From: Paenibacillus montanisoli
GTDB lineage: Bacteria > Bacillota > Bacilli > Paenibacillales > Paenibacillaceae
Direction of reading: 5' to 3'
DNA: 64,000 nucleotides
Assembly (NCBI RefSeq): GCF_003268025.1
Contig: NZ_QLUW01000002.1
Coordinates: 1,054,001-1,118,000, forward strand
The position numbers were made by a program, and so were the translations under genes. Below the pieces are notes generated by a model that saw only the letters and a list, made by a program, of their open reading frames with translations, made no database searches and was not told where the DNA came from. Positions 17,911 to 26,540 of the stretch are shown one piece after another; within the stretch, counting starts at the first letter, position 1; each line of letters begins with the position of its first letter.

Positions 17911-19131
17911 TTAATCCAGCTGAAGCACTTCCCAGTCCGCCGGCGGCCGACCGAAATCGGGAATTTTAAGCATCTCTCCGCCACGCAGCGCGGATTCGTG
18001 CGCGACGAGTCCCGGCGCACTGTATTTAGCCGCATTCCAAGCATGGAGAGGCGGAAGCTTGCCGCTCACGCAGGCCTGCACGAAGTCGTCCACAAGGAAT
18101 TGATGGGAGCCAAGGTGACCGTTCGGCTGCCCTTCAAATTCCTTCGGCAGACGATCCGAATGGTGAACCTTGGACAACACGCCTTTGCTGAATTCAATCC
18201 TTGTTTTCTCCGGCAGCGCAAAGAGCTCATGGTGCCAAATGCCTGGCTTGCAATCCAGCAGCTCGGTAATATCCTCCAGCGTACCGTGCTCGAAGCCGCT
18301 CCACACTTGGGAATTGGCGTGTTCCTCATAACTGCCTTTCGTTCCGAAAATACTCATATAAGTGCCGTTCTTCCCTGTCCAGCCTGCTCTGCGGAACTCA
18401 TTGATCCGCATCATGCCGCCATCGGACGTACGCATCAGCGCCGTTTCATTGCTGAACGGGTTATCCCATAGATTATTGCCGACGCGGAAAATTTCGTCCT
18501 CATGCCGGTCCTCATAGCCGAGACAGGATACATGCGTCGCATATGCGCCCGTTACGCCGAGGACGAGGTTAAGCGAGTGCGTGCAATAATACATCGGCGG
18601 AATTCCCGCAACCCGTTTCCAATCCTTTCCTCCTGAATTTTGAAAGGAGCCGTAAAAGCCGTGCGCCATGTCGTGGATATAACACGCCTGGCCGTACACG
18701 AAGTCGCCGAAATCCCCATTTCTGAACCGGTCGCGGCAATATACCGTACTCGGATAATAGTGGCTGGTTTCCCCAGTCATATAAGTCAGTCGCGTTCGCT
18801 TGACGGTATCGATGATGGCCTCGATATCCTCTAGCGATGAGGCCATCGGGACAGCGCTGTACACATGCTTGCCTGCATTCAAGGCCTGCAGCACGTGCGG
18901 ACCGTGCAGATGCCGCTGCGAAAGCAGAAATACCGCGTCCACATCGCTTTTGCACAGTGAGTCCAAGGAATCGAAGGTGCGGGTAATGCCATATACGGCC
19001 GCGGCCTTAGCCCGCCGATCCGGAATAAGCTCGGCGAGCGAAACTTCATCAACGAACGGATGTGCCTTTAGCAGGGCGAAAAAACATTGCGAAAACTCCC
19101 CCGCGCCGACAACGCCAATTTTTAAACCCAT
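17911..19131 (-). CDS. Gfo/Idh/MocA-family oxidoreductase C (recent paralogue of B)
   Basis: A 406-residue protein, start MGLKIGVVGAGEFSQCFF identical to that of its paralogue. It shares the unusual HVYSAVPMAS in place of an EKP motif and long identical stretches such as GTYMSIFGTKGSYEEHA and PPMYYCTHSL. Differences are scattered conservative changes, mostly silent at DNA level, so both copies seem under selection. It follows the ferritin-like gene by 40 bases in the same operon. Probably a sugar or cyclitol oxidoreductase; substrate unknown. Confidence 0.88.
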   Translation of the reverse strand: MGLKIGVVGAGEFSQCFFALLKAHPFVDEVSLAELIPDRRAKAAAVYGITRTFDSLDSLCKSDVDAVFLLSQRHLHGPHVLQALNAGKHVYSAVPMASSLEDIEAIIDTVKRTRLTYMTGETSHYYPSTVYCRDRFRNGDFGDFVYGQACYIHDMAHGFYGSFQNSGGKDWKRVAGIPPMYYCTHSLNLVLGVTGAYATHVSCLGYEDRHEDEIFRVGNNLWDNPFSNETALMRTSDGGMMRINEFRRAGWTGKNGTYMSIFGTKGSYEEHANSQVWSGFEHGTLEDITELLDCKPGIWHHELFALPEKTRIEFSKGVLSKVHHSDRLPKEFEGQPNGHLGSHQFLVDDFVQACVSGKLPPLHAWNAAKYSAPGLVAHESALRGGEMLKIPDFGRPPADWEVLQLD

Positions 19132-19171
19132 CCTTATACCTCCATTTGAAGAGAATTGATCCGCAAGTGCG

Positions 19172-20455
19172 TTACGCTATGAAAAATTTCGGCGCGAGAT
19201 TTAAGTCCGAATCGGATTCTTGACAGCTTTCAAACTTCGGACCGAGGTCTGCCGCCCACTTCTCGCCTTTTTCTTTTTTGATTTCATTAATAACGACCCT
19301 TACGTTATAATCCGCATCGGAAATAAGGTCTTTCAGACTGCGGGGCTCCTTGGTCATGGCCATCAATTCTTTAAGCCAACGGCTTCCGAATTTCACATGC
19401 GTTTTCTCATCGAGCACATCGTAATCATGCTCAAGCGCCGAGAGAGGATCGTGCATCTCATCCGCCAGCTTCGTCCACCGTCTCTTGGAAGCAAACGAAC
19501 AAGCTTCTCCGACCTGAGTAAGCGCCGCAATGCGTTCCACTAGGTTAACGGAAGTGAATGCGCGGTAATGGCCGACCGGAATCGGTACCTTATAAGGATC
19601 GATTCCCTGCGCAAGCAGCCGTGAAAATCCCATCTGGGAATGGCGGACTTCATCCCAGGTTTGGCGGATAAAGTTCGCGATGTACTCAAACGGCATCTGC
19701 CGTCCCTCGTAAACGAACGATGCGCAAATATCAATGACCGGCAATTCGGTGAAGTGGACGTAGGAATGATGGATCGGATGCTCGCCGCCCTCAAGCGGGT
19801 GCACCTCCTCGCTGATTCGTTCCGCGCTGCGCCATGTGAATCGGCTTTCCAGCTCCATGTCAACCGGGAGCCGATAGTCCGGATATTCGGGAATTTTCTT
19901 GCTCTGATCCGGTGCGGCGCCGCGGTATAAACCGCCGAGCGAATCGATATGCAGCTTGATTTCATCCATAAACTGCTCGATTTGCTTCTCTTCGGCCAAC
20001 AAGGCGGTGCCTGCTTCGATAAACTGCTTCCCCCAGGCAATATGCTGTTCCAGCCGCGGGAGGTGATCCTCCAGCGCCTCGACGGAAGGGGCGTCATTCA
20101 ATCTGAGCGTGCATTGGACATATTCCCGATAAGCGCTTGCCTGCTCGCGCTTGATCACAAGATACAAGCCGGCAATAAAATAGTACTGATTCGGAGCCGT
20201 CAGCAGATGCTTCACGAGATTCGTCCATTCCGGTTCGATCTGCTTCTCCGGGTGGAGAATCCCGTAATCCTGAATGCGTTCCCGTATCGCCTTGCAGCGC
20301 TTCAAATCATCGTGAAGATGCTTGACGAAATCGCATTTCCCCGAATATTCGGGAATCCGGGGCTCAAAGCCGATCCCGTGACGGATCAAATCATATTCTA
20401 GCGAGAAGAAGCGCTTGAACTTCCGCAGCGCTTCGTCTGTTTCAAAGTACCTCAC
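19172..20455 (-). CDS. Ferritin-like di-iron protein (DUF455-like)
   Basis: A 427-residue soluble protein, not a recognised enzyme. Its C-terminal half has the four-helix-bundle metal pattern: a Glu in HFTELPVID, then TWDEVRHSQMG (E-x2-H), a Glu in VGEACSFA, and VLDEKTHVKFG (E-x2-H). That is the layout of ferritin-like di-iron oxidases, and DUF455 proteins look similar. The N-terminal 180 residues are helical, rich in charged residues, and I do not recognise them. GTG start 7 bases after GGAGGTG. It lies in the operon between three PhyH oxygenases and two Gfo/Idh/MocA genes, suggesting oxygen-dependent chemistry on the same substrate. Iron storage is a weaker alternative. Confidence 0.7.
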   Translation of the reverse strand: MRYFETDEALRKFKRFFSLEYDLIRHGIGFEPRIPEYSGKCDFVKHLHDDLKRCKAIRERIQDYGILHPEKQIEPEWTNLVKHLLTAPNQYYFIAGLYLVIKREQASAYREYVQCTLRLNDAPSVEALEDHLPRLEQHIAWGKQFIEAGTALLAEEKQIEQFMDEIKLHIDSLGGLYRGAAPDQSKKIPEYPDYRLPVDMELESRFTWRSAERISEEVHPLEGGEHPIHHSYVHFTELPVIDICASFVYEGRQMPFEYIANFIRQTWDEVRHSQMGFSRLLAQGIDPYKVPIPVGHYRAFTSVNLVERIAALTQVGEACSFASKRRWTKLADEMHDPLSALEHDYDVLDEKTHVKFGSRWLKELMAMTKEPRSLKDLISDADYNVRVVINEIKKEKGEKWAADLGPKFESCQESDSDLNLAPKFFIA

Positions 20456-20489
20456 TCTTCTACACCTCCCAGATAGCTTAAAGCAGGCT

Positions 20490-21239
20490 TCAGACCGGAT
20501 CTAAAATACTTGCGCTCGCATCGACCGGACATACGCCGCGCTCGATCACTTCGCCCTTGTATACCTGCGTATTTGAAAGAGCGTTATAACAGACAATGAA
20601 CGACCTCCGATGGCGGTTCGATTGATTGGCAGCGGAGGTATGCAGCGTATTGCAATCGAAGAACAGAACGGAGCCTGGCTGCATCTCGCAATAAACCGTT
20701 TCGAGCCGGCTCTCGAGCATCTCCATTCGCTCCGGCTCGACCATGGTTTGCCCGTTCGCATGAACGTGCGTCAACCGGCCCAGCTTGTGCGAGCCCCGCA
20801 GGACGCGAAGACAGCCGTTTTCCTTCGTGGATGGATCAAGCGCGACAAACGCGCTGATCATATTCGGATACATAAAGCCGCCGTTATACCAGTAACCGTA
20901 GTCTTGGTGCCATTCGAACGCTCCGCCGGTATAGGCTTCCTTCATCGCTACCTTGCCGTGATAGAAGCTGATTTCTTCTCCCTGCAAGATTCGGATGCTA
21001 TTCACGATCCGCCATGTGGAGGATGCTCTGGACCAAATGTCATCGGTCAGATTATCCCAGAAGGCAAGCCTGACCTTGTTTCCTTTCGTATCATTGACTT
21101 GGCTGATCGAAGATACGACGCCTTCGCCCCCGTCTACTTCCTCAATCATCCTTTGTACTTCCTCCGGAGAGAAGACGTTATCCACCAACAAATATCCGTC
21201 TCGCCGGTATTGCTCCACCTGCCCGAATGATAGATTCAT
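20490..21239 (-). CDS. PhyH-family Fe(II)/2-oxoglutarate oxygenase, no. 3
   Basis: A 249-residue protein, the shortest of the six. Iron site: FEWHQDYGYWYNGG (HxD) and NTLHTSAANQSNRHRRSFIV (distal His, then Arg for 2-oxoglutarate). CLRVLRGSHK is the strand before the distal His. ATG preceded by AGGAGG, 3 bases after the previous gene's stop, so translation is tightly linked. It is the last of three adjacent PhyH genes. Its sequence is clearly different from its neighbours, so the three are not a recent triplication. Substrate unknown. Confidence 0.9.
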   Translation of the reverse strand: MNLSFGQVEQYRRDGYLLVDNVFSPEEVQRMIEEVDGGEGVVSSISQVNDTKGNKVRLAFWDNLTDDIWSRASSTWRIVNSIRILQGEEISFYHGKVAMKEAYTGGAFEWHQDYGYWYNGGFMYPNMISAFVALDPSTKENGCLRVLRGSHKLGRLTHVHANGQTMVEPERMEMLESRLETVYCEMQPGSVLFFDCNTLHTSAANQSNRHRRSFIVCYNALSNTQVYKGEVIERGVCPVDASASILDPV

Positions 21240-21242
21240 CGA

Positions 21243-22100
21243 TTAAGCCTCCTTAGCCGTACCATAGATTCGATCATGCTTGGCGTTCCAATCTTCCCAG
21301 CTCATGACACGATCCGGGTTCTTCTTGCTTCTCGCGATAAAACATGGACAAATGCCATCAAAATCGGCATTGTTATGCCACGTCAAAGGCTGGTCGGCCG
21401 GACTGAAGCGCAGGTCGATGCTCCACCTGATTTCTTCCGCCTGATTAGGCAGCGTGCGATGGAAGGTGAATTGGTCGAAAACGAGGAGATCTCCCGCCTT
21501 CATCGGAACCGTGACCACCTCGCCGCGCGCCTCCACATCCGCCGCACATGCGACATGCCCGCCTTCCGTCTTCACGTAGTCATTGATCAAGCCCCAGTTC
21601 GTGCTCCCCGGAATGACCTGCAAGCAGCCGTTTCGTTCATCGACGTCTACAAGCGGGACCCAGATGGAGAGAACGATGAAATCTTTCGAGCCCGCATCCC
21701 GACCTCCATAGTAATAACCGTCCTGATGCCAAGGAAGAGTCGTATAGGCTTCATGCGGCAGCTTCGGGCGTACGCTGAAGTCGCCATTCACTAGAATTTC
21801 AGGGCCGATGATGCTTTCTACCACATCCAGAACGCCAGGATGCGAGCAGAGATCGTACACGGCTTTGCTGAAAATCCCCGTGTCCGTCCCCCATCCGAAT
21901 GCGGTCTGCTTATGCTGTTTGCATACCTCCGCCCAACGGACGCTAAGCGGCAGGTTCTCGTGTTTCTCGGTGATTTTCCCCTTCGCGTAAAGTTCGTTTG
22001 TCCGGCGGTCCACTTCTGCCGCGATCACGCTTCTAATCGGTACAAGCTCGTCGGCCAGCACGCCCTTCACGACGGTATATCCGTCTTCCGCAAAGCCCAT
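21243..22100 (-). CDS. PhyH-family Fe(II)/2-oxoglutarate oxygenase, no. 4
   Basis: A 285-residue protein. LPWHQDGYYYGG carries the HxD and FTFHRTLPNQAEEIRWSID the distal His and Arg. The N-terminus GFAEDGYTVVKGVL is a typical PhyH opening. Compared with no. 3 it has a longer middle section before the distal His (EGGHVACAADVEARGEVV), which in this family shapes the substrate pocket. ATG after AGGAGGG. Middle of the trio in the operon. Confidence 0.9.
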   Translation of the reverse strand: MGFAEDGYTVVKGVLADELVPIRSVIAAEVDRRTNELYAKGKITEKHENLPLSVRWAEVCKQHKQTAFGWGTDTGIFSKAVYDLCSHPGVLDVVESIIGPEILVNGDFSVRPKLPHEAYTTLPWHQDGYYYGGRDAGSKDFIVLSIWVPLVDVDERNGCLQVIPGSTNWGLINDYVKTEGGHVACAADVEARGEVVTVPMKAGDLLVFDQFTFHRTLPNQAEEIRWSIDLRFSPADQPLTWHNNADFDGICPCFIARSKKNPDRVMSWEDWNAKHDRIYGTAKEA

Positions 22101-22122
22101 AGCTTAGACCCTCCTTATCCCT

Positions 22123-23010
22123 TTATATATTCCATTCTTTTCTGGCCTCGGCCATAGCCTTCGGAGGAGCGCTCTTTCCCCAAGCGTAATGGCCCTTCGG
22201 TTTCTTCCCGACCCAACGGTCGTCAATCGCTTCCGAACGAAGCTGATACCGTGTGTCCACGCTGAGCCGGTACCGGTCCGAAGTATTCGTTAACGACGCG
22301 TGCATCATATACATGCCGAAAATCAGCGCATCGCCGCTTTGAAACTCCGTCGTCGCCCAACGGCCGCCGTATTTTTCGACAAGCTCCAGCGGGTTTCTGC
22401 TAAAATCCCCTTCGATGTTGTCCCGGTCAACATCCATTTGCCCATAGGTTCGCTTAATAGCATCAAAATGCTGCGAGCCCAGACACAAGCAAATTCCGCC
22501 CATCTCATAAGAAACATCACCTAACGGCGTCCAGAGCGTGAATAAATTTTTGGTGCCTTGCCCCATATAAACGACATCGTAATGAGCCCCCGTGAATCTT
22601 CCGTGATCGACCACGCGAGGCCACTTGAAATCGAACGTCATCGATTCGCCCCCGAGAAAGCGGTCAAAGAACGCCATCGTTCGATCCGAGTTGACGAGCT
22701 CAAGCAGCATCGGCGTATGTTCGTTATCCTGAAACGTAAATCTGCCATCATGGTGCTTGTTGATCACGGCCTCCTCCAGAGGCGCGCTTGCATCCAGCTT
22801 TCCTTGTTTCTCCAGATCCTGGAGAAGCTCGATGCGCGCTCGCTTTACCGTCTCCTTATCGTGGAAGCCGCGAATGAGCAGATAACCGTCTTCGTCCATT
22901 CGCGCGCGCAGCGCCTCGGCGTCGTCCAGAATATCGTTGGATTCCCGAAGCTCCGTCAAATATTTACTTCCCATTTCGAACGCATGCTTCCCGATCTTAA
23001 CCATGGTCAT
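22123..23010 (-). CDS. PhyH-family Fe(II)/2-oxoglutarate oxygenase, no. 5
   Basis: About 295 residues. Iron ligands FTGAHYDVVYMGQG (HxD) and YMMHASLTNTSDRYRLSVD (distal His, Arg). It belongs to a different PhyH branch from the other five: the segment before the HxD is long and the C-terminus ends with a conserved-looking KGHYAWG. I chose the ATG at 23010, 7 bases after GGAGGG, although an in-frame ATG at 23040 overlaps the isomerase gene. First of the three adjacent oxygenase genes. Some members of this branch act on phosphonates or quaternary amines, but nothing here fixes the substrate. Confidence 0.87.
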   Translation of the reverse strand: MTMVKIGKHAFEMGSKYLTELRESNDILDDAEALRARMDEDGYLLIRGFHDKETVKRARIELLQDLEKQGKLDASAPLEEAVINKHHDGRFTFQDNEHTPMLLELVNSDRTMAFFDRFLGGESMTFDFKWPRVVDHGRFTGAHYDVVYMGQGTKNLFTLWTPLGDVSYEMGGICLCLGSQHFDAIKRTYGQMDVDRDNIEGDFSRNPLELVEKYGGRWATTEFQSGDALIFGMYMMHASLTNTSDRYRLSVDTRYQLRSEAIDDRWVGKKPKGHYAWGKSAPPKAMAEARKEWNI

Positions 23011-23014
23011 GGTT

Positions 23015-23785
23015 TCACCCTCCATTGCCGAGATCTGCATTCTTCAGATAATCCAAACTAATCCTCAAGCTATCCCACGGATTTCCAGGGCAGATATCCT
23101 GCTCGATGATATACCATCGGACGGCATGCTGCTCGCCCCACGACAAAATCGGAGGCAGGTCGATCGTTCCTGTGCCTAATTCCGCATAGGTTTGCCTCTC
23201 GTCCGCCGTCATGTCCTTCAAATGCAGGTTCAATACTCTGCCCGGGTACTTCCGGATGAAAGCAAGAGGATCATAGCCGGCCTTCGCGAGCCAGTAGACG
23301 TCGAATTCCGCGTAAATCCCTTCGCCTGCCGATGGATCGAGCATAAAGTCCAGCGCATTTGTGCCTCTGACTTGATTGAGAAGCTCGAATTCGTGATTGT
23401 GATAGCTAAGCAGCAGTCCATGCTCGTTCAGCGCCCGGGCGGCTTTCAGCAAGCATTCCCGAAGGCGGGAATAGCCCGCCTCCGTCCGGTTCTCCTGGAT
23501 GACGTAAGGAAACACCAAGCCTTCCGCTTGCAGAAGGAGCGCTTCCTCTATCGCCAATTCCAATCTGGCCGGATCATAGAAATCTTCGGCCGAACGGTGA
23601 AGCGCGACGGTCTTTAACTCCGCATCCCGTATGAACCCGGCCATTTCCTTGGCGGTATGCCCATAAAATTGCCCCAGTTCTACACCGGATACGCCCATCT
23701 TCTTCAGCGATAGCAGGGCTTCGGGGACTCGGCCCGGAAGAGCGTCCCTCAACAGATCCAATACGATTGCGACCTTGTTCCGCAT
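23015..23785 (-). CDS. Sugar phosphate isomerase/epimerase (xylose-isomerase-like TIM barrel)
   Basis: About 256 residues with the AP-endonuclease-2/IolE-type TIM-barrel pattern: GVSGVELGQFYG, LSYHNHEFEL and YAEFDVYWLAKAG, LNLHLKDM, the last three supplying metal-binding His, Glu and Asp. Family members isomerise or epimerise keto-sugars or inosose derivatives using a divalent metal. The ATG at 23785 (MRNKVAIVLD) is chosen over the longer frame to 23842, which would overlap the preceding gene. Co-transcribed with Gfo/Idh/MocA genes, its frequent partners in inositol and 3-keto-sugar pathways. Confidence 0.87.
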   Translation of the reverse strand: MRNKVAIVLDLLRDALPGRVPEALLSLKKMGVSGVELGQFYGHTAKEMAGFIRDAELKTVALHRSAEDFYDPARLELAIEEALLLQAEGLVFPYVIQENRTEAGYSRLRECLLKAARALNEHGLLLSYHNHEFELLNQVRGTNALDFMLDPSAGEGIYAEFDVYWLAKAGYDPLAFIRKYPGRVLNLHLKDMTADERQTYAELGTGTIDLPPILSWGEQHAVRWYIIEQDICPGNPWDSLRISLDYLKNADLGNGG

Positions 23786-23807
23786 GATGTTGTCATCCTT
23801 CCCCCGC

Positions 23808-25853
23808 TTATCTTGGAAAAGCTTCACGCGCGCCGGCATCAACCGAAAGAATGCAGCCGGTCGTGACCCGCGACCGATCCGAGGCCAAGTACAGCGCTGC
23901 CTGCGCGACGTCTTCGGCCGTGACCGTTTCTTTCATTAACGACCGGTTCCGGATGTAGCTTTCAAATTGATCAACCGGTACGCCGTATGCCTGAGCCCGG
24001 TTTTCCTTCATGTCCGGCGTCCATAAATCCGTAAAGATCGTATCCGGATTGATCATATTGGATCGAATCCGGTCCGGACCGTGCTCGATCGCGAGAATGC
24101 GGCACAATTGCGCTTCCGCTGCCTTAGCGCAGCTGTAAGCGCCGAAGTCTTTGCCGGGCGCAGGCACATTCTTCGTATTAATGAAGACGATGCTGCCGCC
24201 ATGCCCTTGTGCAAGCATGGTACGAACGGCTGTCCGGGCAACGAGGAAATGGCCTGTCGCATTGACGGCGAAGCTTCTCTCCCAGTCACGCAGGCTTAAG
24301 GTCTGAACGGACCCGACCGGCGCTACACCGGCATTGGAAACGAGAATATCCAGGCCTCCGAAGAACAGGCTCGCTTCCGCGAAAGCGTTCTCGACGCTGG
24401 CTTCGTCCGTAACATCCATATGTAAGGTTCGAATCCGACCGGTATAAAGGCTGTTCATTTCCGATTCGGCTTCTGCCAGCGATTTCCGGTCAATATCGGC
24501 CAAGATGACGCAAGCGTCTTCTTCCAGCATCAACCGCGCGATCGACAATCCAATGCCTTTGGCCCCTCCGGTTACCATGGCGATTTTGCCGTAAAGCTCC
24601 CCTTTCCGCTCTCTCGGCGCCTTTAATTTATATAATTCCAACGGCCAGTACTCGGCTTGGAACATCTCGGATTCCGCCAGCGGCGAATAGCCGCCTGCTG
24701 CGTCCGCTTTTTCCATAATCCCGATCGTGTGACGGAAAACCTTCATGGCATAATCGGCTTGCGGCGCGGTTGGCCCGGACGCCCATACTCCTAGGCCTGG
24801 AATGGCTATAATTCGCGGCGACGGGTGATGGGACTCCGCAGGGTTTCCGCCGTTTCGGCGGATATAGGCCGCATACTCCTCCCGGAAGGCGCTGACGGCA
24901 TCGGATATCGCAATTTTCAAAGCTTCCTTCTCTTCTGCTGGCGGAAGCGCAGGAATCACCAAGGCAAATGGTTTCAGCGCAAGCAGATGCTCCGGCGTAG
25001 CCGGCATGGCTGTAAGCAGTGCGCTTAAATCCCGCCTCCTTGTGAATGCAATGATTTCCGGCGAATCATCGTAAGAGAGCATGACCGCATCTTTGCTGCT
25101 CAACTTCAATGCTCCGCGCAGAACGGGAGTTACTTGCTCTGCAAGCTTGCGGCTTTCCGGTTCGCGAGGCGCGAAGGAGACCGGTTGTTCCTGCCTGGCG
25201 ATATAGGCTTGCGCCCGGGCGACGAAACGCATATGACGCTCATAGGCGGTTTCGCAGTCGTCCCCCCAAGTGACCAGCCCATGATGAAGCAGCAGCAGGC
25301 CTTCCGCCTCAGGAGCAGATGAAACGGCTTCCCAAACCTGCTTCGAGAGGAGAAAGCCCGGCCGTTCATACGGAATAACCAGCAGCCGATCGCCATAAAT
25401 GTCCTGCAGCGCGCTCATGCTCAATCTGCTGTTTGCGGTGCTCAGTATGTCGTCAGCGTGCGTATGCAGCACCCAACGATACGGGATCCAAGCATGCAGC
25501 AGCGTTTCGATGGAGGGACGCGGCTGATCGGGAGCCGTCATCGTATGAGCGATATAGTTGACCATGTCCTCATCGGTCATGGTGTCTCTAGCTTGCAGCG
25601 GAGCCAGCTCATCCAGCTTAACGCCGGAAAAACCGGAGGACGCGATAGAGGCTAGGCGAAAGCCGCTGGCTTTCACCCGCAGCACGTGGTGCTCACGCCC
25701 CAGAAGATCGCGTTCCATTCTCTTCAAGGAGGTATTTCCGCCGCCTGCCAATACAAGCCGCTCATCGGATCCGAGTCTTCTTGAAACCCGGACCAGCAGC
25801 TCCATTTCTTCATCCAGTACGGTTTCGCCGCCATTCCATACAGTAGGCTGCAT
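23808..25853 (-). CDS. Bifunctional class II aldolase / short-chain dehydrogenase fusion
   Basis: A 681-residue fusion. Residues 1 to about 400 form a class II (zinc) aldolase/adducin domain: GGGNTSLKRME, LHTHADDIL and LLLLHHGLVTWG give the zinc histidines. Residues about 425-680 form an SDR: VTGGAKGIGLSIARL (NAD-binding TGxxxGxG) and YSCAKAAE (catalytic YxxxK). In the known fusion of this shape (B. subtilis YuxG type, rhamnulose-1-phosphate aldolase plus lactaldehyde dehydrogenase), the aldolase releases DHAP and an aldehyde that the SDR oxidises. The DhaK/DhaL genes next door fit a triose or ketose phosphate branch. No rhamnose isomerase or kinase is adjacent, so the sugar may differ. Confidence 0.9.
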   Translation of the reverse strand: MQPTVWNGGETVLDEEMELLVRVSRRLGSDERLVLAGGGNTSLKRMERDLLGREHHVLRVKASGFRLASIASSGFSGVKLDELAPLQARDTMTDEDMVNYIAHTMTAPDQPRPSIETLLHAWIPYRWVLHTHADDILSTANSRLSMSALQDIYGDRLLVIPYERPGFLLSKQVWEAVSSAPEAEGLLLLHHGLVTWGDDCETAYERHMRFVARAQAYIARQEQPVSFAPREPESRKLAEQVTPVLRGALKLSSKDAVMLSYDDSPEIIAFTRRRDLSALLTAMPATPEHLLALKPFALVIPALPPAEEKEALKIAISDAVSAFREEYAAYIRRNGGNPAESHHPSPRIIAIPGLGVWASGPTAPQADYAMKVFRHTIGIMEKADAAGGYSPLAESEMFQAEYWPLELYKLKAPRERKGELYGKIAMVTGGAKGIGLSIARLMLEEDACVILADIDRKSLAEAESEMNSLYTGRIRTLHMDVTDEASVENAFAEASLFFGGLDILVSNAGVAPVGSVQTLSLRDWERSFAVNATGHFLVARTAVRTMLAQGHGGSIVFINTKNVPAPGKDFGAYSCAKAAEAQLCRILAIEHGPDRIRSNMINPDTIFTDLWTPDMKENRAQAYGVPVDQFESYIRNRSLMKETVTAEDVAQAALYLASDRSRVTTGCILSVDAGAREAFPR

Positions 25854-25885
25854 TTCGGATCCTCCCCAATTTCAAGCTTCTCTGT

Positions 25886-26521
25886 TTAGGCTTTAAGCGC
25901 TTCGCTGAATCCCGTCATCATCAAAGCGACGGAGGTTGCGCCTGCGTCCTGATGTCCCAAGGATGCGTTTCCCTGGTAACGTCCCCTGCCCTTTCGCGCA
26001 ACCAATTCCGCCGTTTTCTCCGCGCCCGTAACGGCGGCCTCAGCTGCGCCGGTCATAGCAGCAACGAAACTACCGCTTTGGCTTGCGGACTCCGCAACGA
26101 CACGCACTGCCGGTTCAAGCGCATCCAGCATCGTTTTATCCCCAACGTCCGCTTTGCCGAGCAGCATAACGCCATGCAGGCCATCGGTTAGCATGGCTGA
26201 CCAATCCATGAGCGAGATCTCCGCTCTGTCCCTCCCATGCGGCGCCATTTTCAGAAAAAACGTGCCGAATAACGGGCCGCAGGTGCCTCCGATCTCCTTC
26301 ATCAGCATCCTGCCCGTATCGATCAACAGCGTCCCGATATCGGCTGATTCCGATTGAAGAACGCGGTCCCTGACCGCTGCAAAACCTCGTGCCATACTCA
26401 CGCCGTGATCCCCGTCGCCGATAGCCGCATCCAAATCCGATAACAGCACTTGATTTTCAGTGATGTGCCTGCCGGCATTCGCGATCATTTTTCTCAGCAT
26501 GAACACGTCGATCGTTTCCAT
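25886..26521 (-). CDS. dhaL: Dihydroxyacetone kinase subunit DhaL
   Basis: A 211-residue ADP/ATP-binding subunit. DAAIGDGDHGVSMARG carries the Asp residues that hold the two magnesium ions and the nucleotide; GGTCGPLFGTFF and the C-terminal GRYQGNASLGHQDAGATS are family signatures. With DhaK it phosphorylates dihydroxyacetone or a related short ketose. In the PTS type ADP stays bound and is rephosphorylated by DhaM. No DhaM or other PTS component is visible in the window, so the phosphate source is open. 19-base gap after dhaK. Confidence 0.92.
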   Translation of the reverse strand: METIDVFMLRKMIANAGRHITENQVLLSDLDAAIGDGDHGVSMARGFAAVRDRVLQSESADIGTLLIDTGRMLMKEIGGTCGPLFGTFFLKMAPHGRDRAEISLMDWSAMLTDGLHGVMLLGKADVGDKTMLDALEPAVRVVAESASQSGSFVAAMTGAAEAAVTGAEKTAELVARKGRGRYQGNASLGHQDAGATSVALMMTGFSEALKA

Positions 26522-26540
26522 CGTTACAGCCTCCTTCCAC

